Shown piece after piece: positions 22,084 to 30,398 of a DNA stretch of 30,398 bases. Position 1 is the first letter of the stretch. Every line of letters begins with the position of its first letter. Both the position numbers and the translations under genes were made by a program. This DNA comes from an uncultured Chitinophagaceae bacterium (GTDB taxonomy: Bacteria; Bacteroidota; Bacteroidia; Chitinophagales; Chitinophagaceae). Location: positions 1 to 30,398 of the forward strand of contig CAMPGT010000014.1 of the NCBI GenBank assembly GCA_946885665.1, read 5' to 3'. The notes under the pieces are model-generated. The model saw only the letters and a program-made list of their open reading frames with translations, made no database searches and was not told the DNA's origin.

Positions 22084-22695
22084 ATGAAAATATTCTGTGT
22101 TGGCCGGAATTATGTGGCTCACGCCAATGAGCTTGGAAATGCAGTGCCCGACGAGCCTGTGATTTTCATGAAACCAAAAAGTGCTTTGTTACAGGCACAT
22201 ACGCCTTTTTATTATCCAGAGTTTACCAATGAATTGCATCACGAGTGTGAACTGGTACTGCGTATCTCGAAGAACGGTAAGTACATACAGGAAAGATTCG
22301 CCAGCAAATATTACGACGCTATCACGGCGGGAATCGATTTTACGGCTCGCGATATTCAGAATGAATTGAAAGAAAAAGGTTTACCGTGGGAGAAAGCAAA
22401 AGCATGGGACAACTCGGCGGTGATAGGCAAGTGGCTCCCACTGCAAAATATAAAGAATAAAAAAGACATCAATTTCTGCCTTTATAAAAATAAGGAGCTG
22501 GTGCAGCAGGGAAATTCAGGATTGATGATCAACAGCTTCGATAAAGTTGTGGCTTATATCTCAAATTATTTTTCCGTGAACATCGGCGACCTGATTTTCA
22601 CCGGAACCCCCGAAGGTGTTGGCGAATGTGTTGTGGGAGATAGCCTCGAGATCTTTGTCGAAGATGAAAGCGTCGGCAACGTCGAAATAAAATAG
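22084..22695 (+). CDS. Fumarylacetoacetate hydrolase (FAH) family protein, FAHD1-like
   Basis: The ATG at 22084 is chosen over a TTG at 22078; the product is 203 aa. It has the compact FAH fold signature: metal ligands E54 and E56 in HHECELVLRI and D85 in GIDFTARD, then PWEKAKAWD and the GTPEGVG block (174-180). Short FAH proteins of this type include acylpyruvate hydrolases, oxaloacetate decarboxylases (FAHD1) and hydroxyheptadienedioate isomerases; sequence alone does not separate these. It is cytoplasmic, with no signal peptide. The E1 dehydrogenase gene starts 21 nt after its stop, so both are probably co-transcribed and may act on 2-oxoacid metabolism. Confidence 0.92.
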   Translation: MKIFCVGRNYVAHANELGNAVPDEPVIFMKPKSALLQAHTPFYYPEFTNELHHECELVLRISKNGKYIQERFASKYYDAITAGIDFTARDIQNELKEKGLPWEKAKAWDNSAVIGKWLPLQNIKNKKDINFCLYKNKELVQQGNSGLMINSFDKVVAYISNYFSVNIGDLIFTGTPEGVGECVVGDSLEIFVEDESVGNVEIK

Positions 22696-22716
22696 TTTTT
22701 CTGCTTACCTCACATA

Positions 22717-24780
22717 ATGGAAACCTCGATCTTACTCAGCGCATACCGCCTGATGTGCCAGGCGAATGCAATGGCCGCAACCTATGAGGCCAACAAAAAC
22801 ATTTGCAAATACGTTCATTCCACTTCGCGCGGACATGAAGCGATCCAACTGGCAACAGCTTTTCACCTCCTCCCCTGCGATTTCGTGAGCCCTTATTACC
22901 GTGACGAATCCATGTTGCTGGGGCTGGGCTTCACACCGTACCAGTTGATGCTTCAACTGCTTGCTAAAAAAGATGATGCCTTTTCCGGCGGACGCGAATA
23001 CTATTCACATCCCTCTTCAAAAAACAGCCATAAGCCTCGCATCATCCACCAGAGCAGCGCAACCGGAATGCAGGCGATACCGGCCACCGGAATCGCACAG
23101 GGCATCCAGTATCTCGAACGCATCAACTCCCCTCTCCTCAAAAAAGGACCATCCGGAGAATTGCCCGTAGTGGTATGCTCACTTGGCGACGCAAGCGTTA
23201 CCGAAGGCGAAGTGAGCGAGGCATTGCAGTTTGCGGCACTTAAAAAAGTGCCTGTGATCTATCTCGTACAGGATAATGAATGGGGCATCAGCGTAACGTC
23301 AAAAGAATCACGCATCAACGATATATTTTCATTTTCTGAAGGCTTTGCGGGCATCTCACGGTTACGCCTACACGGAGATGATTTTGATAAGAGCTGGACA
23401 ACGATGGGAGAGGTGATCAGGCACGTCAGAAAAAATCGCGCGCCTTACATTGTGCAGGCTCGCGTGCCGCTTCTCGGCCATCACACCAGTGGCGTTAGAA
23501 AAGAATTTTATCGTACAAAACACGAACTTGAATTGGACGCCGCCAGCGATCCATTACCGCAGTTGAAAAAATGTTTACTCGACGCCGGCGTTTCCGAAAA
23601 GGATTTGAAAAAAATTGAAGAAGAAGAATCAGCGAACATCCAATTGGATTTTTCAAGAGCAATGGAAGCCGGTGAACCGGATCCGGCTTCGGTGATGGAA
23701 CACATCTTTGCGCCGACCGCGGTAACCGCGGAAGCCGGGCAAAGATCTCCGGCAGGCAAACAGAAAGTGCTGATGGTGGACGCTGCACTTTATGCCATCC
23801 GCGAAATCATGGAAGATTTTCCGGAAGCAATACTCTTCGGCCAGGACGTTGGCAAAAGACTTGGCGGCGTATTTCGTGAAGCGGCAACACTCGCCGATCA
23901 GTTTGGCGACCATCGCGTTTTCAATACCGCCATACAGGAAGCATATATCATCGGTTCAACAAACGGACTTTCAGCAGCCGGCGTAAAACCCATCGTTGAA
24001 ATACAGTTTGCAGATTATTTGTACCCGGGCATCAACCAGCTCGCAACAGAAATTGCAAAATCATGTTACCTCACCTGCGGCAAATACCCGGTGCAAACAT
24101 TGATAAGAGTGCCGACCGGTGCGTACGGCGGCGGCGGACCTTACCACAGCGCAAGTATAGAAAGCACGTTGCTTAGCATCAAAGGAATTAAAGTGGTGTA
24201 CCCGGGAAATGCTGCCGACATGAAAGGATTGATGAAGGCCGCATTCCTGGATCCGAATCCTGTTGTAATGCTCGAACACAAAGGGCTCTATTGGAGCCGC
24301 GTGCCGGGCACAGAAGATGCCAAGACCATCGAACCGTCGAGAGATTATGCCATACCGCTTGGCAAGGCAAATATCGTTCAGCATACAACCACCGAAATGA
24401 ACAACAACGGTTCCACCTGCGTTGTTGTTACTTACGGCATGGGCATATACTGGGCAAAAGCAGCATCAAAAAAGTTCGAGGGACGCGTCGAGATCATTGA
24501 TCTGCGCACACTGTTTCCTCTCGACGAGGACCTCGTGTTCAGTTCTGTGAAGGAACATGGCAAATGCCTCGTGCTGACCGAAGAGCAACAAAATAATTCT
24601 TTTGCAGAGGCGCTTGCGTGGCGAATTTCAAAATCCTGCTTCAACTGGCTCGAAGTACCCGTCGAAGTACTTGGCGCCGCCAACGTGCCCGCTGTTCCGA
24701 TGAACATCTACCTTGAAAAGGCCGTGCTGCCCGATGAAAATAAAGTTGCCGCTGTTTTAGACCGGCTTCTTTCCGCATAA
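22717..24780 (+). CDS. Fused alpha/beta E1 subunit of a branched-chain-type 2-oxoacid dehydrogenase
   Basis: One 687-aa chain carries both E1 subunits. The alpha half (1 to about 330) has RGHEAIQ, the thiamine-diphosphate motif GDASVTEGE ending in QDN (157-187) and the HHTSGV loop. The beta half (about 348 to the end) has FGQDVGKRLGGVF, the glutamate E408 in NTAIQEAYIIGS that activates the cofactor, EIQFADYLYPGINQL and a C-terminal transketolase-like domain (TYGMGIYWAK, LVLTEEQQNNSF). The enzyme decarboxylates a 2-oxoacid and passes the acyl group to a lipoyl E2; branched-chain 2-oxoacids are the likely substrate. No E2 or E3 gene is in the window. The fusion form is common in Bacteroidota. 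Confidence 0.94.
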   Translation: METSILLSAYRLMCQANAMAATYEANKNICKYVHSTSRGHEAIQLATAFHLLPCDFVSPYYRDESMLLGLGFTPYQLMLQLLAKKDDAFSGGREYYSHPSSKNSHKPRIIHQSSATGMQAIPATGIAQGIQYLERINSPLLKKGPSGELPVVVCSLGDASVTEGEVSEALQFAALKKVPVIYLVQDNEWGISVTSKESRINDIFSFSEGFAGISRLRLHGDDFDKSWTTMGEVIRHVRKNRAPYIVQARVPLLGHHTSGVRKEFYRTKHELELDAASDPLPQLKKCLLDAGVSEKDLKKIEEEESANIQLDFSRAMEAGEPDPASVMEHIFAPTAVTAEAGQRSPAGKQKVLMVDAALYAIREIMEDFPEAILFGQDVGKRLGGVFREAATLADQFGDHRVFNTAIQEAYIIGSTNGLSAAGVKPIVEIQFADYLYPGINQLATEIAKSCYLTCGKYPVQTLIRVPTGAYGGGGPYHSASIESTLLSIKGIKVVYPGNAADMKGLMKAAFLDPNPVVMLEHKGLYWSRVPGTEDAKTIEPSRDYAIPLGKANIVQHTTTEMNNNGSTCVVVTYGMGIYWAKAASKKFEGRVEIIDLRTLFPLDEDLVFSSVKEHGKCLVLTEEQQNNSFAEALAWRISKSCFNWLEVPVEVLGAANVPAVPMNIYLEKAVLPDENKVAAVLDRLLSA

Positions 24781-24784
24781 AAAA

Positions 24785-24816
24785 CAAAAGCCATTTCATT
24801 AGCGAAATGGCTTTTG
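24785..24816. terminator. Bidirectional terminator between E1 and the SusCD operon
   Basis: Perfect 13-bp arms (CAAAAGCCATTTC and GAAATGGCTTTTG) enclose a 6-nt loop. On the minus strand a run of six T follows; on the plus strand the arm itself ends in TTTT. The site lies between two convergent transcription units. Confidence 0.9.
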
Positions 24817-24836
24817 GAAAATTATAAGCAGAATAC

Positions 24837-25694
24837 CTAAAGCTTCTTCAACACAATTGTAGAAACGCCCAGGTCGCCATATGGAGGATCTGCAACATGG
24901 TTCAGCTTCAGCGTGAAGCTCGACGTGCATGGATCGGCTTCTGATCCCTCAACACCGGTGGCAACAACATGAAGCCCGCCGTAGTCGCCATACATGATGG
25001 AAGCCACAGTAATGCTATTGTCCTGCGGATGCACTTCAAAAATAATCGGCTGGGCGTTATCCGCGGCATACTTGAATGAGAATGTGGTGTCGTTAATCTT
25101 TGTTACGGGGATAGCCGTGCCGGCCTCATAGTCTGCCCATTCATCCAGCACAACTTCATAATCACCTTCGGTGTAAAGAGCAGCATCATAAAGACACGGA
25201 GCAGCGAACCTGAGCGAAGTGCTGATACCCGGCAAAGTTGCGATACCGGGTGCGTAGGTTACGCCTCCTGCAGGAAATGCCGGATACCGGGTACCATCTG
25301 CCATGATCATATCGGCGCCCACTTCGAAGGCATCGCCCAGTCCTATCGCCTCACCAAACAGGTCTATCAAATCCTGCCCTGTTACAGAAATGGTGGTAGG
25401 AAACGTCGTCAGATTTGCCTGGAGCGTTTTAGGATTTGATTTGTCGCCGTTCCTGACAACGACAACATCCATCGAAGCCGGCTGCAAGCCGTGTTTAAAA
25501 TAAACATCCACATCAAAGGTAGCGTTGAAAGTACCCGGAGCATCTCCCGGGATCTTCAGTTCACCATCCGTCAGTGTGATGTTGGGAAGCGGCACTTCCA
25601 CGAGGTCGGGCACTTTTGGATTATCGCTTTTACGGCACCCGGCAATTACCAGGGCAGCGACGATAAAAGAATATATTACTGAGTATTTCATCAT
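24837..25694 (-). CDS. Lipoprotein of a SusCD operon, unrecognised family
   Basis: The 285-aa product has a lipoprotein signal with cysteine at residue 20 (LVIAGCRKSDNP). The charged residues just after the cysteine could serve as a surface-export signal. The remainder is beta-rich, with an early segment resembling an Ig-like strand pattern (GTFNATFDVDVYF). I do not recognise the family; it is not an obvious SusE or SusF. It is the third gene after susC and susD with 18 nt spacing, which suggests a surface ligand-binding accessory. The second of two adjacent ATGs (25691) is an alternative start. Confidence 0.75.
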   Translation of the reverse strand: MMKYSVIYSFIVAALVIAGCRKSDNPKVPDLVEVPLPNITLTDGELKIPGDAPGTFNATFDVDVYFKHGLQPASMDVVVVRNGDKSNPKTLQANLTTFPTTISVTGQDLIDLFGEAIGLGDAFEVGADMIMADGTRYPAFPAGGVTYAPGIATLPGISTSLRFAAPCLYDAALYTEGDYEVVLDEWADYEAGTAIPVTKINDTTFSFKYAADNAQPIIFEVHPQDNSITVASIMYGDYGGLHVVATGVEGSEADPCTSSFTLKLNHVADPPYGDLGVSTIVLKKL

Positions 25695-25712
25695 TATTTT
25701 TTTAAATGTTAG

Positions 25713-27473
25713 TTAGGGCAACCAGAACGGCTTGAATGTCTGCGGGTCTTTCTGATCGGGCGCATTAGGATTTGTTTCGAGTTCATCGTCTACCCACGGC
25801 AATGTGTATGGATATGTTCTGCTCAACAATACAGGTACCGCCTTCTGCGTATCCTGGAACGGATCGCCGTTTGCAGGCGGTTGTATAAATCCACCGGGCG
25901 CCATCGACGTGTTAGAAGGATCCCACATAATCGGGTAACCTGTTCTCCTGTAATCCGAATATGCATCCACCGCGCTGCCGAAACTTTGTATCCATTTCTG
26001 CGTCATGATCACCTGCATTTTCTTAGCGGCAGTGCCCCCGTCAAATTCTGCAAGTACCTTGTCGATGTATGTCTGTACTTCCGGAGTGGGCGTTGCACCG
26101 TCAACGAGAGCCGGTACAGTTTGGTTAAGGCTTGCATACCCTACCACTGCATCCACCATTCTGAACGATTCCAGCACGGCTTTCTCAAGCACAGCGCGTG
26201 CGTCACCGGCAACGAGACCCGCCTGGATCAGCTCGGCCTCGAGGTAAAGTCTGTCGGCGTAGGTGATAAACCTGTAAGGTGCCGCACCGGTTCCGCTCTG
26301 ACCGTCTACACCGGTGGTATTAACGGGTCCGCCACCTTCTCCATCATCAAATCGTCCGCCCGCCGGATATACTCCCAGGGTGGTCAGGGTGTTCTGGTTA
26401 TTCCTGTCCCTGTCGGGTCCAACCGAACCAAAATAGATGGTCGCAAACGCCCCGTCTCTGTATTCAGTTTGGTTTTCGGGTGGCTCATCCGCCCGCAACT
26501 GGTTATAGAAATAATAGGGAACTCTTGGATCAGGATTACCGTTATTGATCAGTGTGTTCCGGCCCTTCAATATTTCATAGAACCAGGGGCTGATGTGATT
26601 GCTTCTTTGCGTAGCGAAGTATTCTCCGTAAGCAGGGTTCCTGTCGTCGGTGGCACCGAGGGTACCATAAGGCAGCAGGAAGCTTTCACTTGTTGATGCA
26701 ATCAAATTTTCGGGAGCGCCCAGCAAAGCGTTCACTTCTGTACCCACATTGATCACGAGGCGCGTCTGCGTGTATAATTTCAGCTTGATAGTGTTGGCCG
26801 CCTTCATCCACAGCTCGATGTCGCCGCCATAAATCACATCGTCATCTCCGGGTTGCAGCGGGCCGCCATCTGCACTTCCCAGATCGGCCAATGCTTCGTC
26901 TAGCATAACGAGCAACTGCGGGTAGATTTCAGCGTCGTCGTCGAATTTCGGATAGATGATTGGGTTTTCCGGATCATCCAGTTTATTCGCTTCAGAAAAT
27001 GGAACGTCGCCGAACGCATCAACCAATTGGCTGAATGTGTATGCTTTCAGGACTTTGGCAATTCCCCTGTAGTACAAATTATTGTCTTCTGTCGATTTCT
27101 TAATGATCTCGTCCAGGTTTTGAAGGATACCATGCAGGGGTTCGCTCGCTCCCGGAGGGGGGCTCGACGAATAAAATTTGGGCCATGCAAGGCTCGTGAA
27201 AAATTCATTGCCCTGCGCACCATACTGGTCCGCTTCTTCGCGTGTTGTGATGCGGTGCACATATACTTCGAGGATTTGCGACAAGCCGCCGTTATCGCCA
27301 CTACCCATTGCCAACGCATCGCCAAGCGTTCTCTCAGCAGTTGGCAGCAACAGGTCGATCGGCGCATCAGTCGGATTGTTAGGGTCCGTATTGATATCGA
27401 GAAAGTCCTTTTTGCACGACGACAGTATCACTATCATCGCCAGTGGAATTATATATTTCAGTTTACTAATCAT
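25713..27473 (-). CDS. SusD/RagB-family nutrient-binding outer-membrane lipoprotein
   Basis: The 586-aa product has a lipobox with cysteine 20 (ILSSCKKDFLDINTDPNNPTD), a start typical of the SusD-like_2 group. Next come tetratricopeptide-like helices (YYRGIAKVLKAYTFSQLVDAFGDVPFSEA) and a C-terminal helical part (KMQVIMTQKWIQSFG, DAYSDYRRTGYP). SusD proteins act as lids on the SusC barrel and capture a glycan or peptide substrate at the cell surface. It lies 23 nt after susC and 18 nt before the lipoprotein gene. The substrate is not predictable; no glycoside hydrolase is encoded beside it within the window. Confidence 0.95.
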   Translation of the reverse strand: MISKLKYIIPLAMIVILSSCKKDFLDINTDPNNPTDAPIDLLLPTAERTLGDALAMGSGDNGGLSQILEVYVHRITTREEADQYGAQGNEFFTSLAWPKFYSSSPPPGASEPLHGILQNLDEIIKKSTEDNNLYYRGIAKVLKAYTFSQLVDAFGDVPFSEANKLDDPENPIIYPKFDDDAEIYPQLLVMLDEALADLGSADGGPLQPGDDDVIYGGDIELWMKAANTIKLKLYTQTRLVINVGTEVNALLGAPENLIASTSESFLLPYGTLGATDDRNPAYGEYFATQRSNHISPWFYEILKGRNTLINNGNPDPRVPYYFYNQLRADEPPENQTEYRDGAFATIYFGSVGPDRDRNNQNTLTTLGVYPAGGRFDDGEGGGPVNTTGVDGQSGTGAAPYRFITYADRLYLEAELIQAGLVAGDARAVLEKAVLESFRMVDAVVGYASLNQTVPALVDGATPTPEVQTYIDKVLAEFDGGTAAKKMQVIMTQKWIQSFGSAVDAYSDYRRTGYPIMWDPSNTSMAPGGFIQPPANGDPFQDTQKAVPVLLSRTYPYTLPWVDDELETNPNAPDQKDPQTFKPFWLP

Positions 27474-27496
27474 ATCGATTTGAATTATGTCGTTGC

Positions 27497-30398
27497 TTAA
27501 AATGTTACCGCCAGGTTGATACCATACCTCTTCGTTGTCGGAGCAGCCGAGAGTTCAATACCCTGTGTGGATGTTGAACCGAAGCTGTTCACCTCAGGAT
27601 CGAAATTGGTGTACTTCGGCATATTCGGTGCGAGGTACCACAGGTTGCGGCCTGTGAAGCTCAGCGTAACACTGCCTATGGGTAATTTGCTGAATAAAGA
27701 TTTCGGGAACTCATAACCCAAAGTCACCTCTCTCAGCCTGTATACCGTTGCATCGTACACGCTCCATTCGGCAGGAGTATTGATCGCGAATGTTGCGCCG
27801 ACTGTCGGATTCGGCGAGAACCACGGGTCGTTGCCCGTAATTCTTGTTTGGTTAGGAATCGTTTTGCCACCCACAAGAATCGGTTCGCGTGTATTGGGAT
27901 CTCCGTAAACACCGGGAATGATCACTCCGAATTCGCGGTTTTCGGTATCCCTGGTAACACCTCTTCCTAGCAAACTTTGAACGGTTACGGTATAGATGTC
28001 GCCCCCTCTTGTCATGTCAAACAGGGCGCTTAAAATAAATCCTTTGTAAGTAAACGTATTCGTCACGCCCATTTTGAAGTCAGGATTGGGATCTCCAACT
28101 TCCGACTCAGAAAGAGACTGTATCATTCCACCGGTAGCAGGATTGATCAGCAGGTTACCTTCAGCATCTCTGACAGAAGTAAGTCCCCTTAGGTATCCAA
28201 AAGGCTTTCCGGGTTCGAGATAAGGCGAAATTTCGTCTGTAATATTATCCAGCGGAATTCGGTCGACGCCACTTGTAAGCGATTCAACAGTGTTGATGTT
28301 CTTGGTAAACACGCCGCGAATTTCCCAGCTAAAAGATTGTGTTCTTACCGGCCTTACAGCAAGGTCGATTTCGATACCCTTGTTCAGTATCTCCCCGAAA
28401 TTCAGCACCCTGAAATTATAACCGCTCGACGCAGGTACCGCGATCGCAGCGATCTGGTTGGTGGATTGCCTCCGGTAAACGGTAAGATCCAGTTCAACCA
28501 TTCTTCTAAGGAAGCTTAACTGCGTACCGATTTCAATTTCCTGCGTGAATTCCGGTTTCAGTTCGGGATTGTTGAATGTTTGGTCGCGTGTTACAGTGGA
28601 TACGCCCCTGAAATTCGGGTTCACTGCAAAGATGTTCTGCAACTGGTAAGGTTCAGCATCCCTTCCCACTTTGGCCCAGCCGGCCCTGATCTTTCCAAAG
28701 TCGAACACCCCGCCCTGAAGGCCCAGCGCATCCGAGAATACGAACGATCCCGACACCGAGGGATAAAAGTAACTGCGGTTATCCTGCGGGAGTGTCGACG
28801 ACCAGTCGTTACGTCCGGTGACATTCAGGAACAGGTAATCCCTGAATCCAACCGTAACATCGGCGAACACACCGAGTATCCTTCTCCTTTCATAATAGTC
28901 GAAAGCGAACGATTGAAAGGCCGTATTCTTCAATGTATGAATACCTTTCACGATAAACTTGTTGCCTTCTTCCGTATCGTTGGTAGTTGTTCTCTGGTTG
29001 AAGTTGTGTCCCACTATCGCCTTTAACGAGAAGTTCTCATTGATATCGGGAGTCAGTGTGACCAGGAAGTTCGATTCAATTTCCTGCTTGCGATAGTTGT
29101 CGAGTATCAGGCGGCCCAGGCCTTGCGCGGCCCTTGAGCCCACTTCGGTAATCTCCCTCCTGTTCAGCGAACTCACGTTCGAACCGAGTGAATAATCCAG
29201 CCTGATCCAGTTATTAATGTTATAATCGAAGTGGATGCCCGCAATAAACCTTTCTTCAAAGGTTTTCGCAACATTATACTTCGATGACCACCTGGGATTA
29301 TCGAACTGGTTACCGCCATTGGGCGTCAGGCTCAGTCCGTTTTCATCTTCAAAGGGCAGGTTCAGGTCCCAGTTACGGGCCAGAAACAATGACCTTGCGA
29401 ACTGCGATGCTGCACCGTCAACCTGGTTCTCACCAAAGTAACCGCCTTGCTGCACCGACCGTGCGTAGCTGAAGTTACCTCTTACGGTGAGGCCGTTGTT
29501 GAGTTTGGTTTGTGCTCCCAAACCGATGTTCGATCTCTTGTAAGATGAATTGTCTACATAACCCGTGTGGCTAAGATTTGAAATTGTCGCCGCCACCGAG
29601 CTTTTTGAATCACCACCCTGTACGCCAATGGAATTTTCATATACCATTCCGGTTCTGAACAGATCCTTTACGTTATCGGGATAGGCCCGGTAAGGGATGT
29701 TGTCGCCGGGAAACATATCGGGATACGCGTTCTTATAATCCGGCCACACGGGGATCGAATCAAGGTCCCTGAAAGCAGGTCCCCACGAACCGTTCGAGTT
29801 GGAATAGCTGAACTGTGAGCCGGCACCATAAAGATTTTGAAAGTCAGGAAGGTTTGCGACTTTCTCAAAAGAAACCGAGCTTTTCGCCGTTACCTCGAGA
29901 CCTTTCTTTCCTCTAAGGGCGCTTCCTGATTTTGTTGTTATGATCAGCACGCCATTTGAGCCCCTGGAACCATAAATAGCTGCTGCAGACGAGCCCTTCA
30001 AAACGTTCATCGTGGCGATGTCGTTGGGATCGAGATTGGCAATGCCGCTTGAATATGCGGCACCTCCGGTGGTTTGGTTGCTGGTGGTGATCTGGTCGTT
30101 ACTGTAAGGAATACCGTCCACAATGATCAGTGGCTGGCTGTTTCCATAAAATGAGTTGTTTCCACGGATTTGAATGCGGGTTGCGGCGCCCGGGGTACCC
30201 TGCGATGTCCTGATATCGACCCCCGCCACTTTGCCCTGCAGCCCTTTGAGCATGTCGGGCTCAGATTTCTGCACGAGCACATCCGGATCAACTTTACTGA
30301 CCGAATAGCCAAGGGCCTTTTCGGTTCTGCGAATGCCAAGTGCCGTTACCACCACTTCCTGGAGGTTGGATTCGCCTATGAGGATCACCGGTATCGTG
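27497..30398 (-). CDS. SusC/RagA-family TonB-linked outer-membrane transporter, 5'-truncated by the window edge
   Basis: The frame is open to the window end, so the start, signal peptide and carboxypeptidase-regulatory-like domain lie beyond it. The visible part begins just before the plug-domain signature NLQEVVVTALGI. The plug follows, with GLQGKVAGVDIRTSQG, IRGNNSFYGNSQPLIIVDGIPY and AAAIYGSRGSNGVLIITTKSG. The beta-barrel continues to the terminal YGINLAVTF, whose last residue is the aromatic used by the BAM complex. It transports the ligand caught by SusD across the outer membrane, powered by TonB-ExbBD. It is the first visible gene of the susC-susD-lipoprotein operon. The upstream regulator, if any, is outside the window. 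Confidence 0.96.
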   Translation of the reverse strand, partial: TIPVILIGESNLQEVVVTALGIRRTEKALGYSVSKVDPDVLVQKSEPDMLKGLQGKVAGVDIRTSQGTPGAATRIQIRGNNSFYGNSQPLIIVDGIPYSNDQITTSNQTTGGAAYSSGIANLDPNDIATMNVLKGSSAAAIYGSRGSNGVLIITTKSGSALRGKKGLEVTAKSSVSFEKVANLPDFQNLYGAGSQFSYSNSNGSWGPAFRDLDSIPVWPDYKNAYPDMFPGDNIPYRAYPDNVKDLFRTGMVYENSIGVQGGDSKSSVAATISNLSHTGYVDNSSYKRSNIGLGAQTKLNNGLTVRGNFSYARSVQQGGYFGENQVDGAASQFARSLFLARNWDLNLPFEDENGLSLTPNGGNQFDNPRWSSKYNVAKTFEERFIAGIHFDYNINNWIRLDYSLGSNVSSLNRREITEVGSRAAQGLGRLILDNYRKQEIESNFLVTLTPDINENFSLKAIVGHNFNQRTTTNDTEEGNKFIVKGIHTLKNTAFQSFAFDYYERRRILGVFADVTVGFRDYLFLNVTGRNDWSSTLPQDNRSYFYPSVSGSFVFSDALGLQGGVFDFGKIRAGWAKVGRDAEPYQLQNIFAVNPNFRGVSTVTRDQTFNNPELKPEFTQEIEIGTQLSFLRRMVELDLTVYRRQSTNQIAAIAVPASSGYNFRVLNFGEILNKGIEIDLAVRPVRTQSFSWEIRGVFTKNINTVESLTSGVDRIPLDNITDEISPYLEPGKPFGYLRGLTSVRDAEGNLLINPATGGMIQSLSESEVGDPNPDFKMGVTNTFTYKGFILSALFDMTRGGDIYTVTVQSLLGRGVTRDTENREFGVIIPGVYGDPNTREPILVGGKTIPNQTRITGNDPWFSPNPTVGATFAINTPAEWSVYDATVYRLREVTLGYEFPKSLFSKLPIGSVTLSFTGRNLWYLAPNMPKYTNFDPEVNSFGSTSTQGIELSAAPTTKRYGINLAVTF

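Noticed and set aside
23717..23731. GC-rich palindrome (arms CCGCGGT/ACCGCGG) in the E1 alpha-beta linker
   Set aside because: It is short, within coding sequence and explained by the Pro/Thr/Ala codons of a linker.
25881..26696. 271-codon open frame antisense to susD
   Set aside because: It is entirely inside a confident SusD gene and shows no motif or start signal.

Overview
The window reads as chromosomal DNA of a Bacteroidota bacterium, most likely a Chitinophagaceae-type (Sphingobacteriia-like) member. Evidence for this is a SusC/SusD pair, a type IX secretion (T9SS) C-terminal sorting domain, a long SecA (1107 aa) with a SEC-C tail, a DUF5916 protein, a fused alpha/beta 2-oxoacid dehydrogenase E1, and a promoter of the Bacteroidota TTTG / TAnnTTTG type before secA. 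Coding density is high, with no tRNA, rRNA, IS element or CRISPR array visible and no gene-free stretch above 300 bases.

Layout. (1) 1-2707: 3' part of a ligase-associated DEXH helicase, convergent with its usual partner nuclease PdeM. (2) 2708-2944: repeat-rich spacer. (3) 2945-6334: an outer-membrane DUF5916 protein and a HTH/S24 (LexA-like) regulator with a palindromic putative operator. (4) 6420-10899: secA, deoC and a SPOR-domain protein as one tight operon. (5) 10896-13134, minus strand: radC, a DUF3467 protein and an M20 amidohydrolase. (6) 13242-13520: a small membrane protein with its own terminator. (7) 13651-19395, minus strand: two large secreted proteins, a beta-helix protein with phage-tailspike-like modules and a 1235-aa multidomain T9SS hydrolase. 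(8) 19687-21939: prs, rplY/ctc, a terminator and pth. (9) 22084-24780: a FAH-family hydrolase and the fused E1 dehydrogenase. (10) 24837-30398, minus strand: a SusC-SusD-lipoprotein uptake operon; SusC runs off the window end.

The most unusual signal is a 45-nt double-hairpin repeat. It occurs as three full copies (87-131, 2888-2932, 13575-13619) plus three truncated copies that share its first 19-20 nt. It is flanked by arrays of degenerate 7-nt repeats at two of these sites. At 1-131 it lies in frame inside the helicase gene just before conserved motif III, so it adds a low-complexity peptide rather than breaking the gene. Element and tandem periods (45, 51, 66 nt) are all multiples of three. 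This resembles, in concept, the in-frame palindromic elements known from Rickettsia.

Other points of interest are a 9+9 bp operator-like palindrome before the S24 regulator, a 9+9 bp inverted repeat before the FAH/E1 operon, a duplicated jelly-roll-like domain in the T9SS hydrolase, and a 7-nt repeat array that provides part of the secA promoter.
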